Source: Polyangium aurulentum (GTDB lineage: Bacteria > Myxococcota_A > Polyangia > Polyangiales > Polyangiaceae). Taken from it: 36,717 nt of DNA. The stretch covers positions 1 to 36,717 of the forward strand of contig CAMCKZ010000025.1 in NCBI GenBank assembly GCA_945875545.1. The letters are read 5' to 3'. The notes beneath the pieces were generated by a model that was not told where the DNA came from, made no database searches, and was given only the letters and a program-made list of their open reading frames with translations. The translations under genes were made by a program, and so were the position numbers. This document shows, in pieces, positions 1 to 9,150 of the stretch. Numbering within the stretch: position 1 is the first letter of the stretch; every line of letters begins with the position of its first letter.

Positions 1-74
1 CGAAAGCTAGCAAATACACGGGAAATATGGCGACTATACGCGGAAATACGCTGATACACGCGAGGCTGGCGGGT
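1..74. other. Window-edge non-coding stretch
   Basis: This short stretch lies beyond the stop codon of the first minus-strand gene. It contains loosely repeated GGAAATA and ATAC words (for example near 20-30 and 41-50) but no hairpin followed by a T-run. I see no gene here, and no function can be assigned. Confidence 0.4.
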
Positions 75-1337
75 CTAGCTTGTGGAGGCCCATCGCTGGA
101 GCAGCGCATCGACGTGCTCGCTGTCGCGCACGTGAACCACGATGGTTTCGCCGTTGCGTGGCGTGATGGTCAGCCTTCCGCGGCCGCCGACGGCGCCGAG
201 CATTTGGAGTGGCGCTTGGTCGAGAAGCAGGGCCAATCCCATGAGGCCCATGCCCCCGGAGAAGAACGAGGCCACTTGGATGCGCGCGCCCACAACGGCG
301 AAAAATGTGCCCGCAAACGTGCCCGCCGCCGCGAGCGCCACGAAGACGCCGCCCAGCATTCCCGTGCGTTTGCTCGCCCAACCGATGCGCGCGATGGCGT
401 CCGGGGCGAGGGCGAGTGTGGTGCTCGACGATGCGCGGCCGCCTAGCGATTCGGCACACGTGATGAGAAGGCGTCCGCTGCGCCACTCAATGCGCGCGTT
501 GCGACGCCGACCGAGGAGCACGTGATCCACCGCGCGCCAAACGGCCTGCAGAATCGTGAAACCCGTGACCAGTAAAAGCAGCCGAAAAAAACCTTCGGCG
601 CTCGCGGGCTGCCAAATTCCCTCGACCACGACGGGCGCTTGATGCTCCTCGCCGAGGGCCAAAATGCTGCGAATAGCCGGGTCGCGCACCGCGGCGCGAA
701 GTTTCGAGACGCCTTCGATGGCCTGAGGGTGGGCCGAACGAATCAGTGCGCTGGCACCGACGAGAAGCTCCGCGCGCACGGTCGGGGGGTCGGCTCGGTC
801 CACGAGAATGCGCAGGCGTGAAACGATGGCGAACCAGAGGGATTCTGCGTCGGCCCCGAGGGCGGCATCGACGAGACCGGTGGCGTCCCACGGCGTGTCT
901 CGTGCGAGAAAAAGCACCTCGCGGGCCAAGTCGTCGAGATTTTTTGGCGCAGAAATTGCCGTCTGTTCGCGGAGAGCGAGGGCCGCCAGGGCGCGGGCCA
1001 AAGCGTGTTCGTGGTCCGTGCTCGGGCCCCGCTGAAGGACCGATTTTACGCGACGCGCGAGCATGCTCGCCGACGACGGCAGACGCAACTCATCGCATTC
1101 GCCGAAGCGCCGGCGCCATGCGCGCAGACTCTCTTCGCGAAGCCAAGCCGAGTCGCCGTCGCTGCGAAGCGCCTCAAAAAGACGCGCATCGTCGCTCTTG
1201 TCTTCGGCGGTCACGTCGGTGTTCAATGCCGCGTTCGATGCGCCGTTCGCGGCTAAAGGCGCGCCGGTGCCAGACGCCGGGGTGCCGTCGCGGTTCACCC
1301 CTCGGTCTGTGTCAGTTTGGACTGCGGGCGTGCTCAC
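75..1337 (-). CDS. Hypothetical membrane protein with three predicted helices
   Basis: I do not recognise this 420-residue protein. Residues 1-50 are Ala/Thr/Asp-rich and probably disordered. Residues 50-245 are mainly helical and soluble, with many Arg and Leu. A membrane segment follows at about 250-267, then a basic stretch (GRRRNAR) and a beta-like region. Two more hydrophobic segments lie at about 327-348 and 358-372. The tail, around 385-420, is polar. The start is a GTG that overlaps the TGA stop of the upstream large envelope-protein gene (GTGA, 1334-1337). The two genes are therefore very likely translationally coupled, and the products may work together at the envelope. No catalytic motif is visible. 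Confidence 0.75.
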   Translation of the reverse strand: MSTPAVQTDTDRGVNRDGTPASGTGAPLAANGASNAALNTDVTAEDKSDDARLFEALRSDGDSAWLREESLRAWRRRFGECDELRLPSSASMLARRVKSVLQRGPSTDHEHALARALAALALREQTAISAPKNLDDLAREVLFLARDTPWDATGLVDAALGADAESLWFAIVSRLRILVDRADPPTVRAELLVGASALIRSAHPQAIEGVSKLRAAVRDPAIRSILALGEEHQAPVVVEGIWQPASAEGFFRLLLLVTGFTILQAVWRAVDHVLLGRRRNARIEWRSGRLLITCAESLGGRASSSTTLALAPDAIARIGWASKRTGMLGGVFVALAAAGTFAGTFFAVVGARIQVASFFSGGMGLMGLALLLDQAPLQMLGAVGGRGRLTITPRNGETIVVHVRDSEHVDALLQRWASTS

Positions 1338-4300
1338 GGCGTGGTAATCACCACGTCGCCTGTGATCGTCCTCTCGGCGCGGTCGGCCCGCCGCGTGAAG
1401 TGCGCAATCGACAGCGGGCTAGCGGTGACGATGGACGGAAAGAATCCCGCGAGCGATTGGGTCACGGCGTGGGATTTGCGCGTCCACCGGTGCGTGCCAT
1501 CGGCGGCGGAGGTTCCGACGCTGACGCGGAGCGTGCCCGCGGTGGCATCTTGGTAGGCGATTGTCAGGGTTCCCGAGGCGTCGAGGGTCATCGCGGAATC
1601 GTCGCCGACGAAGTGTTTCCCGTCGCTCCAGCCCGCGTCGAAGCCGTCGTCGACGATTTCGGACTTACCAACCACACCCGCTGAGCTTACAGAAATGATA
1701 CGCAGATCTTCCGTTGACCCGTTAACGTAAGACACCACGATGGTGCCGTCATCCGCAATCACTACGTTGGCTCCGATGCCCACGTCTCCCGTATCGACGG
1801 CGGTGTTCGCGGTGCGCTCGCCGGTCTCACCGTCGGCGACGACGGTTACCCACTTTCCGCCAGTAAATCTGCTCACAAGAAGATTGCCGTGTTGCCGGTC
1901 ATAGGCCGCGAGCGCGAGGGTGCCCGACTTGCCCACGGCGATTCGTGTGACCGCGCCGGTGATGGGCGCGTAGGTGTCGAGCTGGCCCGAAGGCCCGGTT
2001 GCGGAGCACGTGGAGGTGGCTCCGCTCTTCACGCAGGCCTGCGTGGCGGAACAGGCGGGCGCGCAGCCCGAGGCCGAGGTCGCGCACTGGCCGCTCGCTT
2101 GGCACACATCTCCGGAGCGGCACCACCCGGTGCGGCAAGGCGTGGTTTCGTCGGTGATGGCGTCTTCGAAAGACCAGTCTGTCGCGGAACGCGGAACGGC
2201 CACTTTGCTGCGCGCGACGACGACTTTCGAGCGAATCTTGCCGGATCCGTCGACGGGCTCCACCTGTGCGAATGCCATCACGGGCTTTCCGTCGACCATG
2301 ATCATGCGTGCGGAACGGCCCGCTTCGCCCTTGGAAACCTCGCGAAGAATGTAGCTTGCCCACGTGCCGTCTTCTGCGAGCGTGGCCACGCGAAGTCTCT
2401 TCTTCGAGAGATCGAAATAACTGACGATGGGGGTCGATCCGGAAAATTGGATCGAGGTATAAAGGCCGACGTTGGGCCCGGCCTCATCTTCGCCGCCGCG
2501 CCAACCACGCGGGTCGGCGTCGGTGCAAACGCCCTCTTCGCGCGCGGGCGGCAGGCCGTCGGCGACGGACCAATCGAAGGCTTTTTTCGCGGCGTCGTAC
2601 TTGCCGACGACCAAGTCTCCGAAGTTCGCCGCGCGGTTCCCGACGTAGGCAAAATCCGAATAAGCCGCCGCCCAAATAGTGCCATTTGGGGCTTTGGCCG
2701 TGGACAAATACGCGCCAAGAACGCCTTGCGGAAGTGGGTCTTGGCACTCGGAGGTGCAGTCGCTGCCGCACTTGGGTGGGCCCGCCTCCGTGACGACCCC
2801 ATCGGCGCCGCATCCGGGTGCGGACGCGAGAATGAGCGCGCTGAGGGAAATCGCTCCGATTCCGACTGCGGTGGAGGCCGCGCGCGGGCCGTTCGATGAG
2901 GCGGTTGATGCGCCGCTCGATGGGCTTGGCGCGCCTGAACGCGAACGCCGGCGACCAAAAATCGCCGCGAGGGGGAACAGCGCGAGCCAAGGGAATTTGC
3001 CCGTAGTATTTGGCGTTCCGGCCACCGCGCAGCCGCATCCCGAGGCTGCACCCGCAAGGGTTGCGTCGGGCCTGCCGCGAATCGCTTGCGCCGAGGTGCC
3101 GAGGTTGCCCGCCTCGTCTTGAACTTCTACGTCTTGGGCCTCGCCGGAGGCCACGCGAGCTTCCGCATCGGCGAGACCCACCACCCACGGCGACCAGGTG
3201 CCCCGAGCGCCCATCCAGCGCGCTTTCAGGGCGTTGCCGCCGCTGACGACGTCGAAGGCTTTGAGGCCGCGCTTGCCGTCGCTAGACGCGATTCTCACGA
3301 AGGGAGGAAGAACGTCGATCAGCACGGGAACCCGGGCCACCTCGGCGGAGACGAGCTCGTGATGTTGCGCGTCGCGCACGTGAACCTCGAGAACGTGGCG
3401 GCCTTGGGCCATGAAAATCGGTGAGGTTACGACGCGGTGCCGATCCGGCGACCAACCGGACCACGCCGCGCCGTTGATGGTTACGAGCCACTCGAGATCG
3501 GCCGTGGCGCCGGGACCTGTGGCACCAAGTTCGAGGTCGAATGATGGTGCCTGGGTTGCATCAAACGTGGCAACTTCCAGGGCGCGCGCATTGATGTGTG
3601 CAGATTGCAACGAGGCGACGGGCGTGGCTTGAAAGCTCGCGGGTGCCGTGGCCGCAGGCGCAAAATTGGCGAACAGCGCGAGGAAGTCGTCGGTGCCTTG
3701 CGTCACTTTGCGAATGCCGCCCTCGGCGATTTTGATCTGGATGCCGAGGCTTGCCGTGGCGCTCGCGAGATCGATGGGGCTAATCGCGCCGCCGAGCTGA
3801 CTTCCCACACTGCCCAAAATGGTGGCGAGGGATTCGGCCACGCGGGCCGGGTCTTCGAGGAGCTGTTCGCTGTTGGTGACCTTCGCGTTGGCGACGCCGA
3901 GTTCGCCGAGCTGCGGCGCGAGCTTTCCGTCGGCCGTTACCTGCAAATTCAGTGGCACGGTGATGTCGGCCGTCAGCGTAAACACGCGCACGAAACGGTC
4001 GCTCGTCATGACGTAAAAGTCGACGGCGAACTGCTCCAGTTTGAGCTTGAGGTGCGGATCGGTTTTGATGTCGGTGCCGTTGCCAATCGTGACCTGCGCC
4101 GGCTTCTGGGGGCGCGTTTGAATGGCGACTGGCACGGCTTTTTGCTCGATGGAGAAGTACTCAAGGCTCTTAATAAGTACGCTCAAAAGGCCCGTTTCGA
4201 GCTGCGCCACTGTGTCGGTTGTGACGCCAAGGCACAGGAGCCCCGAGTCGTGCATGGAACCGAACGTGTGGTCGAGGTAGCGCTTCGCGAGGGCGATGCC

Positions 4301-5560
4301 CACGTGGGGTTTGGCGGCGGTCGCGGGCCAGCCCGTTGGCGCGTCTTTTTTGAGCTCGTCGGGGATGGGAATGTTCTTGGGAATGGGGAGATTCGCAAGA
4401 GGAGCGCAGCGCGTTATCGGGCTAGCCTTGGTGCCCGAGAGCATAGTTAGCGTCAAGCCGTTGACCGTATGACCAGCATACGGCGTATTGTCTTTGGCTG
4501 CGAGCGGATCCGGGTTCATGTCGCCGCCCGCCGCGATGATCAAATCGAGTTCGGACGACGTGGACGGCGACGTGCCCTGGACGGCGGTACCGAGGTTGAA
4601 GTGACCCTCGGTGCCGAGCATGATGGGCAGGCATTGGGTAGGGTCGGAGTTGACGTAACAGACGCCGTCGCTGGCTTTTTTCGTGCTGCCGGCGGGGCAT
4701 GGAGGCGTGCTGGTTGCGTCGGCTTTTTGGCAGACCGCATCTTGCAGCGTGCTCTTCAGCTGGTCTTTGATGCCGCCGATGGCCAGGTCGAAGACGAGGT
4801 CTTTCACGAGGCCGAGCGCGGCGTTGCAGACCGATGAAATAGCCCCGCAATCACCGCAAATGATCACGTCAGACTTTGTGATGCCGATGTCGAAGACCGC
4901 GTTTTTGACGTCGATTTTCGTGAGGCCGTCGCGGGGAGCGTTGGTCTCGCTGATGAGTGGCAGGGTGATGGCGAGGGGAAACGCGTGGTAATCTGCGACG
5001 GGATTGATGCCGCTGCCGCACTGGGGCGGGTTGACCCCGTTTGGGCCCGTGCCCCCGAGGCCCACTCCGAGATCAAACGCGATGCGAAAACTGCCGATGC
5101 CCGGCAATTTGACGTTGATCGGGAGATTTTTCAGGCGAACCGGGATGGTGCCCGTGATGGCGACCGCGTGGGGCGTGACGCCATCGATGTGGAGTTTGGC
5201 GTCGCCGAGTTTGATGTCGATGCGGCAGCGATCGCCCGTAGGACCACTCGGGCAAATGGTGATGTCGGTGCCGGCCTGCGTGGTCGTGGACGTCGGAATC
5301 GGGAACTCGATGACCCCGCCTGCGCCGCCAAGGCCAAGGTTTGAAACAATCGTTGGCAGGTTTTGCTCGAGAAACGTGAGACCCGGCTTCGTGACACGCA
5401 CCGTGAGGGCGTTGTCGACGCGCTGATCGCGAGGAAATCCGTTGGGTAGCGGCTTGCTACAGCCCGAGCCTCCACAGGCCCCGCCGCTGCCGCCCGCACA
5501 CGCCGCGAGCGCGATGCCAAAAAAGATAGACAAGCGATACGTGATGTGCATTCGGGTCAT
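1334..5560 (-). CDS. Giant envelope protein with internal MYXO-CTERM-like signal
   Basis: The protein is about 1408 residues. I chose the ATG at 5560 because AGGAAG lies six bases upstream; an in-frame codon at 5587 would add nine residues. The N-terminus has a signal segment ending in a lipobox-like ALAAC, then Cys/Gly-rich sequence. Residues 50-830 are beta-rich and unrecognised. At about 842-874 lies a MYXO-CTERM-like block: GCGC, a hydrophobic stretch (FPWLALFPLAAIFG) and RRRSR. This signal normally ends a protein. Here the frame runs on through a second lipoprotein-like signal (ISLSALILASAPGC, Cys about 917), then about 490 residues that look like a repeat-containing beta-propeller or sandwich with a Cys-rich insert (near 1142-1190). 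It reads as two secreted proteins in one frame. The function is unknown. It is coupled to the downstream membrane protein. Confidence 0.85.
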   Translation of the reverse strand: MTRMHITYRLSIFFGIALAACAGGSGGACGGSGCSKPLPNGFPRDQRVDNALTVRVTKPGLTFLEQNLPTIVSNLGLGGAGGVIEFPIPTSTTTQAGTDITICPSGPTGDRCRIDIKLGDAKLHIDGVTPHAVAITGTIPVRLKNLPINVKLPGIGSFRIAFDLGVGLGGTGPNGVNPPQCGSGINPVADYHAFPLAITLPLISETNAPRDGLTKIDVKNAVFDIGITKSDVIICGDCGAISSVCNAALGLVKDLVFDLAIGGIKDQLKSTLQDAVCQKADATSTPPCPAGSTKKASDGVCYVNSDPTQCLPIMLGTEGHFNLGTAVQGTSPSTSSELDLIIAAGGDMNPDPLAAKDNTPYAGHTVNGLTLTMLSGTKASPITRCAPLANLPIPKNIPIPDELKKDAPTGWPATAAKPHVGIALAKRYLDHTFGSMHDSGLLCLGVTTDTVAQLETGLLSVLIKSLEYFSIEQKAVPVAIQTRPQKPAQVTIGNGTDIKTDPHLKLKLEQFAVDFYVMTSDRFVRVFTLTADITVPLNLQVTADGKLAPQLGELGVANAKVTNSEQLLEDPARVAESLATILGSVGSQLGGAISPIDLASATASLGIQIKIAEGGIRKVTQGTDDFLALFANFAPAATAPASFQATPVASLQSAHINARALEVATFDATQAPSFDLELGATGPGATADLEWLVTINGAAWSGWSPDRHRVVTSPIFMAQGRHVLEVHVRDAQHHELVSAEVARVPVLIDVLPPFVRIASSDGKRGLKAFDVVSGGNALKARWMGARGTWSPWVVGLADAEARVASGEAQDVEVQDEAGNLGTSAQAIRGRPDATLAGAASGCGCAVAGTPNTTGKFPWLALFPLAAIFGRRRSRSGAPSPSSGASTASSNGPRAASTAVGIGAISLSALILASAPGCGADGVVTEAGPPKCGSDCTSECQDPLPQGVLGAYLSTAKAPNGTIWAAAYSDFAYVGNRAANFGDLVVGKYDAAKKAFDWSVADGLPPAREEGVCTDADPRGWRGGEDEAGPNVGLYTSIQFSGSTPIVSYFDLSKKRLRVATLAEDGTWASYILREVSKGEAGRSARMIMVDGKPVMAFAQVEPVDGSGKIRSKVVVARSKVAVPRSATDWSFEDAITDETTPCRTGWCRSGDVCQASGQCATSASGCAPACSATQACVKSGATSTCSATGPSGQLDTYAPITGAVTRIAVGKSGTLALAAYDRQHGNLLVSRFTGGKWVTVVADGETGERTANTAVDTGDVGIGANVVIADDGTIVVSYVNGSTEDLRIISVSSAGVVGKSEIVDDGFDAGWSDGKHFVGDDSAMTLDASGTLTIAYQDATAGTLRVSVGTSAADGTHRWTRKSHAVTQSLAGFFPSIVTASPLSIAHFTRRADRAERTITGDVVITTP

Positions 5561-5681
5561 GGCTGGCTTCCTGGGACGCAAGAACAAGGTCTAGCAAGAT
5601 GGTGAGAAGCTGCGCTGCGCCGGAAATCGCTGAGGACCGTCGTCCCGAGCGTTGCGGCGTTCGCGGTATCTCAGCGCACCG

Positions 5682-6767
5682 CTAAGGCGTGGCACCCGTG
5701 CAAAAGGGATCGGTGGGGGCCGTCTGGATGGTGGTGGCACTGGCTGCGAGGGTGGCCGCGAGCCAAAAGCTGTCTTGGCATCCGCCCGGAGATTTGGTCG
5801 TGGAGCAGTAATCTCCCTTGAAATCCACGTCGCCGGCCGCGGTCTTGGGGCAGGTTTTTCCGTCGGTGCCCGTGCGATTAGTGAGAATCGTGCAGAGGCT
5901 CTTGCCGATATCGATGATGTCGATTTTGTCGGCATCGGATAGCTTGATGTAGCCGCTGAGCGATGCGCTCGTGTTCCACTTGGGGCAGTCTGTGATGTTT
6001 TCGCGGCAGCCGAGGTGTTTCGAGACGCCACCGGCGCGGTACGAGCCGATGCAGTTGCCGCTCGGAGAGAGCGTGATGTCTTTGACCGTGACCTGGCGCA
6101 ACGGAAGAATAATGATGTTATCGCGCTTGTTTTGCACGAAAATCGGCACGTTGAGCTCGGGCACGGTCTCGGTCGTGTAGCGGCCCTGCGCGTCTTGGGT
6201 GAGCTTCACATCGATGGGAGCGACGTCGAAACCGTTCAGTTTCGTGCGCACGAAGCAGTAGCCCCCGGCACCCGTCGGGTCGGCGGGCGCGGCCCCTCCG
6301 GTGATGAGCCGGCTTGTGGCTTTGTCGACCTGCAAAATCCAGTTGAAGCTGCCGTCGCCGCGCTCGAAACAAGCGGTGTTCGTCAAGTCCATCGCTTTGT
6401 TCAAGATCGTGTGCTGAACCAAGTTAATTGTCAGGGCTTCTGGCGCTGCGACCGCGAGCCGGCGGACGCGCAACGCGACCTGGGTCTTGCCCGTGTGGTC
6501 GACGGTATTGAGGCACTCGCCCGCGTTTCCGCAGGTGGAGGCGTGGGAACACGAGGTGGCCTCGTCGCATAGGCGCGGGCTGCTGTCGCAGGTGGCTTTG
6601 GCAAACCCGCCCGCTTGCACGGCGCAATCGAGTTCGTACGGGTTGTCGCCCGCGGGCGTGGCCGTCTTCGACGCGCACGAAACCGCGAAAAGGGCTGCGA
6701 AAACGCTGGCAAAAATGCTGCCAAACATGCTGCCAGGCGCGGCGCCTCTCGCTGTAAAAATCTTCAT
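5682..6767 (-). CDS. Hypothetical Cys-containing lipoprotein
   Basis: I chose the ATG at 6767, which gives 361 residues, because it directly precedes a typical lipoprotein signal: a basic start (MKIFTARG), a hydrophobic core and the lipobox AVSC at about residue 31. A codon at 6824 would add 19 polar residues in front of the signal. The mature part has many Cys residues, for example in an early stretch with CSHASTCGNAGEC and in the tail, which suggests disulfides outside the cytoplasm. The middle looks beta-rich. I do not recognise the family. It is in the same orientation as the giant envelope protein 121 bases downstream, so the two may be co-expressed. No ribosome binding site stands out. 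Confidence 0.75.
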   Translation of the reverse strand: MKIFTARGAAPGSMFGSIFASVFAALFAVSCASKTATPAGDNPYELDCAVQAGGFAKATCDSSPRLCDEATSCSHASTCGNAGECLNTVDHTGKTQVALRVRRLAVAAPEALTINLVQHTILNKAMDLTNTACFERGDGSFNWILQVDKATSRLITGGAAPADPTGAGGYCFVRTKLNGFDVAPIDVKLTQDAQGRYTTETVPELNVPIFVQNKRDNIIILPLRQVTVKDITLSPSGNCIGSYRAGGVSKHLGCRENITDCPKWNTSASLSGYIKLSDADKIDIIDIGKSLCTILTNRTGTDGKTCPKTAAGDVDFKGDYCSTTKSPGGCQDSFWLAATLAASATTIQTAPTDPFCTGATP

Positions 6768-6837
6768 GCCGTGAGTTCTTGAGTTTTGCACTTGTGCTCT
6801 CCGATGACCGCCAGATGGGAACAAAAAAATGGGTGTT

Positions 6838-6870
6838 AAGCGTGGGCGCGAGGCCCCCCGAAAACGCTTT
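6838..6870. terminator. Possible terminator after the PfkB kinase
   Basis: AAGCGT (6838-6843) pairs with ACGCTT (6864-6869), with an inner GGGC/GCCC pairing. It lies immediately past the kinase stop codon. The T-run is tight on the plus-strand side. On the minus side, where the kinase transcript would end, a T7 tract lies seven bases away, so the function is uncertain. Confidence 0.35.
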
Positions 6871-6871
6871 T

Positions 6872-7810
6872 TTACGGGAGCGCCGGCAACGGACCACCGT
6901 AGCTGACCATGGCCTCGAACGCCCGAAGGCGCTCGGCTAGCGAGGATTTCTCCAGGGAAAGAAGTCGATCCGGGCCGAGCCCTTCGACGCCGAAACTTGC
7001 CACCGTGGACGCTATGACCATGGCTTGGCGCATGGCCACCCGGTCGGATCGGTCGGATCGGCCTTGCGCGGCCAAAACACCCAGCAAAGCGCCCGCAAAA
7101 CTGTCGCCCGCGCCCGTGGGATCGCGCAGAACTTCGAGGGGGTAGGCGGGGACGAAAAAGATGCCGTCGTCGTCGAAAAGCGCCGCGCCGTGCTCACCTT
7201 TTTTGATGATGACGCTCTTTGGACCCATGGCCCGAATGGCGTCGGCGGCTTTGCGCAACATTCCCTCGCCCGTGAGGTCTTTGGCCTCTTCGTCGTTGAT
7301 GCTCACCACATCGACTTGACGCAGCAGTTTTTCGAGCGTTTTGCGCTCCGTGTGTATCCACAGATTCATGGTATCGGCGACGACGAGCCTCGGGCGCTCG
7401 ACCTGCGCAAGCACATCGAGCTGGAGGGCCGGATGAATGTTGCCCAGGAGCAGGTACGGAGAAGTTCTGTAACTATCTGGAATCTTTGGGTGAAAGTCAG
7501 CAAAAACATTCAGCGCCGTGTGAATGGTTTCGCGGCTGCTGAGGTCTGCGGCGTAGCGCCCATGCCAACGGAAGGTTTTGCCTTGCGCGTGCTCGACGCC
7601 GCTGATGTCGATGCCGCGCTCTTGCATTTGCTGAAGAACGGCGGGCGGAAAATCGCTGCCGACGACGCCCACGAGGCGCACCGGGCTGAACATCGAGGCG
7701 CTGATCGCCGCGTACGTTGCCGCGCCGCCGAGGACGTCATTAAAAGTGCCGTAGGGCATTTCGAGGTCGTCGAAGGCCATCGACCCTACGATGAGAACAT
7801 GTTCTTTCAC
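6872..7810 (-). CDS. PfkB/ribokinase-family carbohydrate kinase
   Basis: This 312-residue cytoplasmic kinase has the fold of ribokinase, adenosine kinase and fructokinase, and should phosphorylate a sugar or nucleoside hydroxyl using ATP. Visible signatures are the early GGAATYAA (28-35), the middle IND-E-EA block (171-175) and the ATP site/catalytic loop DPTGAGDSFAG (230-240), in which Asp236 is the expected catalytic base. The length is normal. The start is GTG at 7810, supported by GGAG six bases upstream; MKEHVLIVGS then matches the usual first strand. The substrate cannot be told from sequence. It lies 19 bases after guanylate kinase in a minus-strand run and is probably co-transcribed with it. 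Confidence 0.92.
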   Translation of the reverse strand: MKEHVLIVGSMAFDDLEMPYGTFNDVLGGAATYAAISASMFSPVRLVGVVGSDFPPAVLQQMQERGIDISGVEHAQGKTFRWHGRYAADLSSRETIHTALNVFADFHPKIPDSYRTSPYLLLGNIHPALQLDVLAQVERPRLVVADTMNLWIHTERKTLEKLLRQVDVVSINDEEAKDLTGEGMLRKAADAIRAMGPKSVIIKKGEHGAALFDDDGIFFVPAYPLEVLRDPTGAGDSFAGALLGVLAAQGRSDRSDRVAMRQAMVIASTVASFGVEGLGPDRLLSLEKSSLAERLRAFEAMVSYGGPLPALP

Positions 7811-7829
7811 GCGAAGCTCCAGGAGTATC

Positions 7830-8519
7830 TTACGAGGAAATGGCCGTGTGATCCGGGACGATCACGTCGTGGCGAAGAAGGTATTCGGCGAGACCCGCGC
7901 GGCGCGATCGGCGCGATCGTTCGGCGACAATAATGGAAGCGAGCGTCTCGAAAGCGCGGTCGATTTGGTCGTTGACGACGAGGTAATCAAAGAGTGCGTA
8001 GTTTGCGATCTCGCGTTTTGCGCCGGAAAAACGCCGGGCAATCGCTGCCTCAGGTTCGCTGCCGCGGCCCCGAAGACGGCGCTCGAGTTCGACCATGGAG
8101 GGGGGCAAAATGAAGATCGGGACGACGTCAGGGATGCGCGCGCGAATTTGACGCGCGCCCTGGTAATCGATGTCGAAAATGATGCCGGAACAATCGGAGT
8201 CTTCTTCGGCACCAAGGATTTCGCTCATGGAGGTGCCGTAATAATTGCCGTGAACCTCGGCCCACTCCAAAAACGACCCGCTTTGCACCTTGGCGCGAAA
8301 GGTTTCGTGATCGGTGAAGCGGTAATGCACGCCGTCGGTTTCGTTCGCGCGAGGTGCCCGCGTGGTGTGCGAGACGGAAAAACGCAGCTCGGGAAACCGC
8401 TCTTGAATCATGTGGGTGAGCGTGGTTTTTCCCGCACCGGACGGCGACGAAAGAATCAGCATCAGGAACGGGGGCGCACCCGCGGGCGTGGGAGGCGGAA
8501 TGGAATGGTCTGCGTGCAT
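7830..8519 (-). CDS. gmk: Guanylate kinase
   Basis: The enzyme converts GMP plus ATP to GDP plus ADP and is the essential step feeding GTP and dGTP pools. The protein has the P-loop SSPSGAGKTT near residue 24, the GMP-binding block FSVSHTTRAPR, then GVHYRF, the FLEWAEVHGNYYG segment, and the strand IIFDIDYQGARQI with lid residues RRLRGRG beyond. The length (about 229) is slightly over the usual 205-215 because of a Pro-rich leader and a basic C-terminal extension. I used the ATG at 8519; a TTG at 8528 adds three residues. It sits between a DUF507 gene and a PfkB kinase, and two genes downstream of a RelA/SpoT-like protein. Confidence 0.95.
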   Translation of the reverse strand: MHADHSIPPPTPAGAPPFLMLILSSPSGAGKTTLTHMIQERFPELRFSVSHTTRAPRANETDGVHYRFTDHETFRAKVQSGSFLEWAEVHGNYYGTSMSEILGAEEDSDCSGIIFDIDYQGARQIRARIPDVVPIFILPPSMVELERRLRGRGSEPEAAIARRFSGAKREIANYALFDYLVVNDQIDRAFETLASIIVAERSRRSRRAGLAEYLLRHDVIVPDHTAISS

Positions 8520-8537
8520 GGACGACAAAACCCGGCG

Positions 8538-9050
8538 CTAAATGAGACCGCGCTTGCGTCGAATGCGCTCGCCAATGCGTGCATACTCCACATCCCACTG
8601 GGCGCTGCCTTCGGTCATGTGCCGCATTTGCGTGCGAATTTCCGCGTCAAGGCCATCGTCGACGTTCACGTGTTTGCGAAAGACCGGCGCAAGAAGGCGG
8701 CGCAGTTCGCCGTCGGCCACAAAGACTTCGTCGATGCCGTCGTCTTCGAGGAGCATTTCGACGGTGCGATCAAGCAGGTGGTCGATGGTTTCGTCGCCGA
8801 TGCCGATGCCGTGTTCTTCGGCCACCAGACGACGCACACGATGAAGCTCGCTGCCCGACTTTCCTGTGCGATCGAGGACGTTTTGGGCCTCGTCGTAGAC
8901 GGCGCGCTCCTCCGCTAGGTAGCGTTTTAGTTCGGCCGAAATCGCGAGCTCAGCTTTTTTTGGCGGCTCCGCCTCGATGGCTTTCGCCGTGAGAAGCACG
9001 CGAGCGCCCTCGGCCGCAATGGCATCGACCTTCCCCGGGAAAAGCTTCAT
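8538..9050 (-). CDS. DUF507 family protein
   Basis: This is a 170-residue, highly charged, mostly helical cytoplasmic protein. The opening MKLFPGKV and the later alternating acidic and basic helices, with a GIDEVFVADGELRRLL stretch, match my memory of DUF507, a family found in delta-proteobacteria, Aquificae and relatives with no known function. Two similar halves appear to be present: both end in short helices rich in Arg and Glu (AVYDEAQNVLD and AEIRTQMRHM regions). There is no membrane segment or signal peptide. The start is ATG at 9050. Its position immediately before gmk, with a gap of about 18 bases, suggests co-transcription. The family call is from memory. Confidence 0.8.
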   Translation of the reverse strand: MKLFPGKVDAIAAEGARVLLTAKAIEAEPPKKAELAISAELKRYLAEERAVYDEAQNVLDRTGKSGSELHRVRRLVAEEHGIGIGDETIDHLLDRTVEMLLEDDGIDEVFVADGELRRLLAPVFRKHVNVDDGLDAEIRTQMRHMTEGSAQWDVEYARIGERIRRKRGLI

Positions 9051-9093
9051 GGGTGTCGTCGTAGCGCAGCCTCGCAGCCTGTGAATGGAAATT

Positions 9094-9130
9094 CGCCCGC
9101 ATCTCGGTGAAACCTTTCGGGCGCTTTTTT
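9094..9130 (+). terminator. Plus-oriented hairpin with T-tail upstream of DUF507 gene
   Basis: CGCCCG (9094-9099) pairs with CGGGCG (9118-9123), with an inner GGT/ACC pairing, followed by C and six T. It has the form of an intrinsic terminator read on the plus strand, yet both flanking genes are on the minus strand. It may stop antisense transcription or be fortuitous. Confidence 0.4.
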
Positions 9131-9150
9131 CCGTTTCGGCTGCTGCGATC

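Noticed and set aside
7041-7061. Short direct repeat GGTCGGATC twice inside the PfkB gene
   Set aside because: It encodes SDRSDR within a surface loop and is too short to mean more than local codon repetition.
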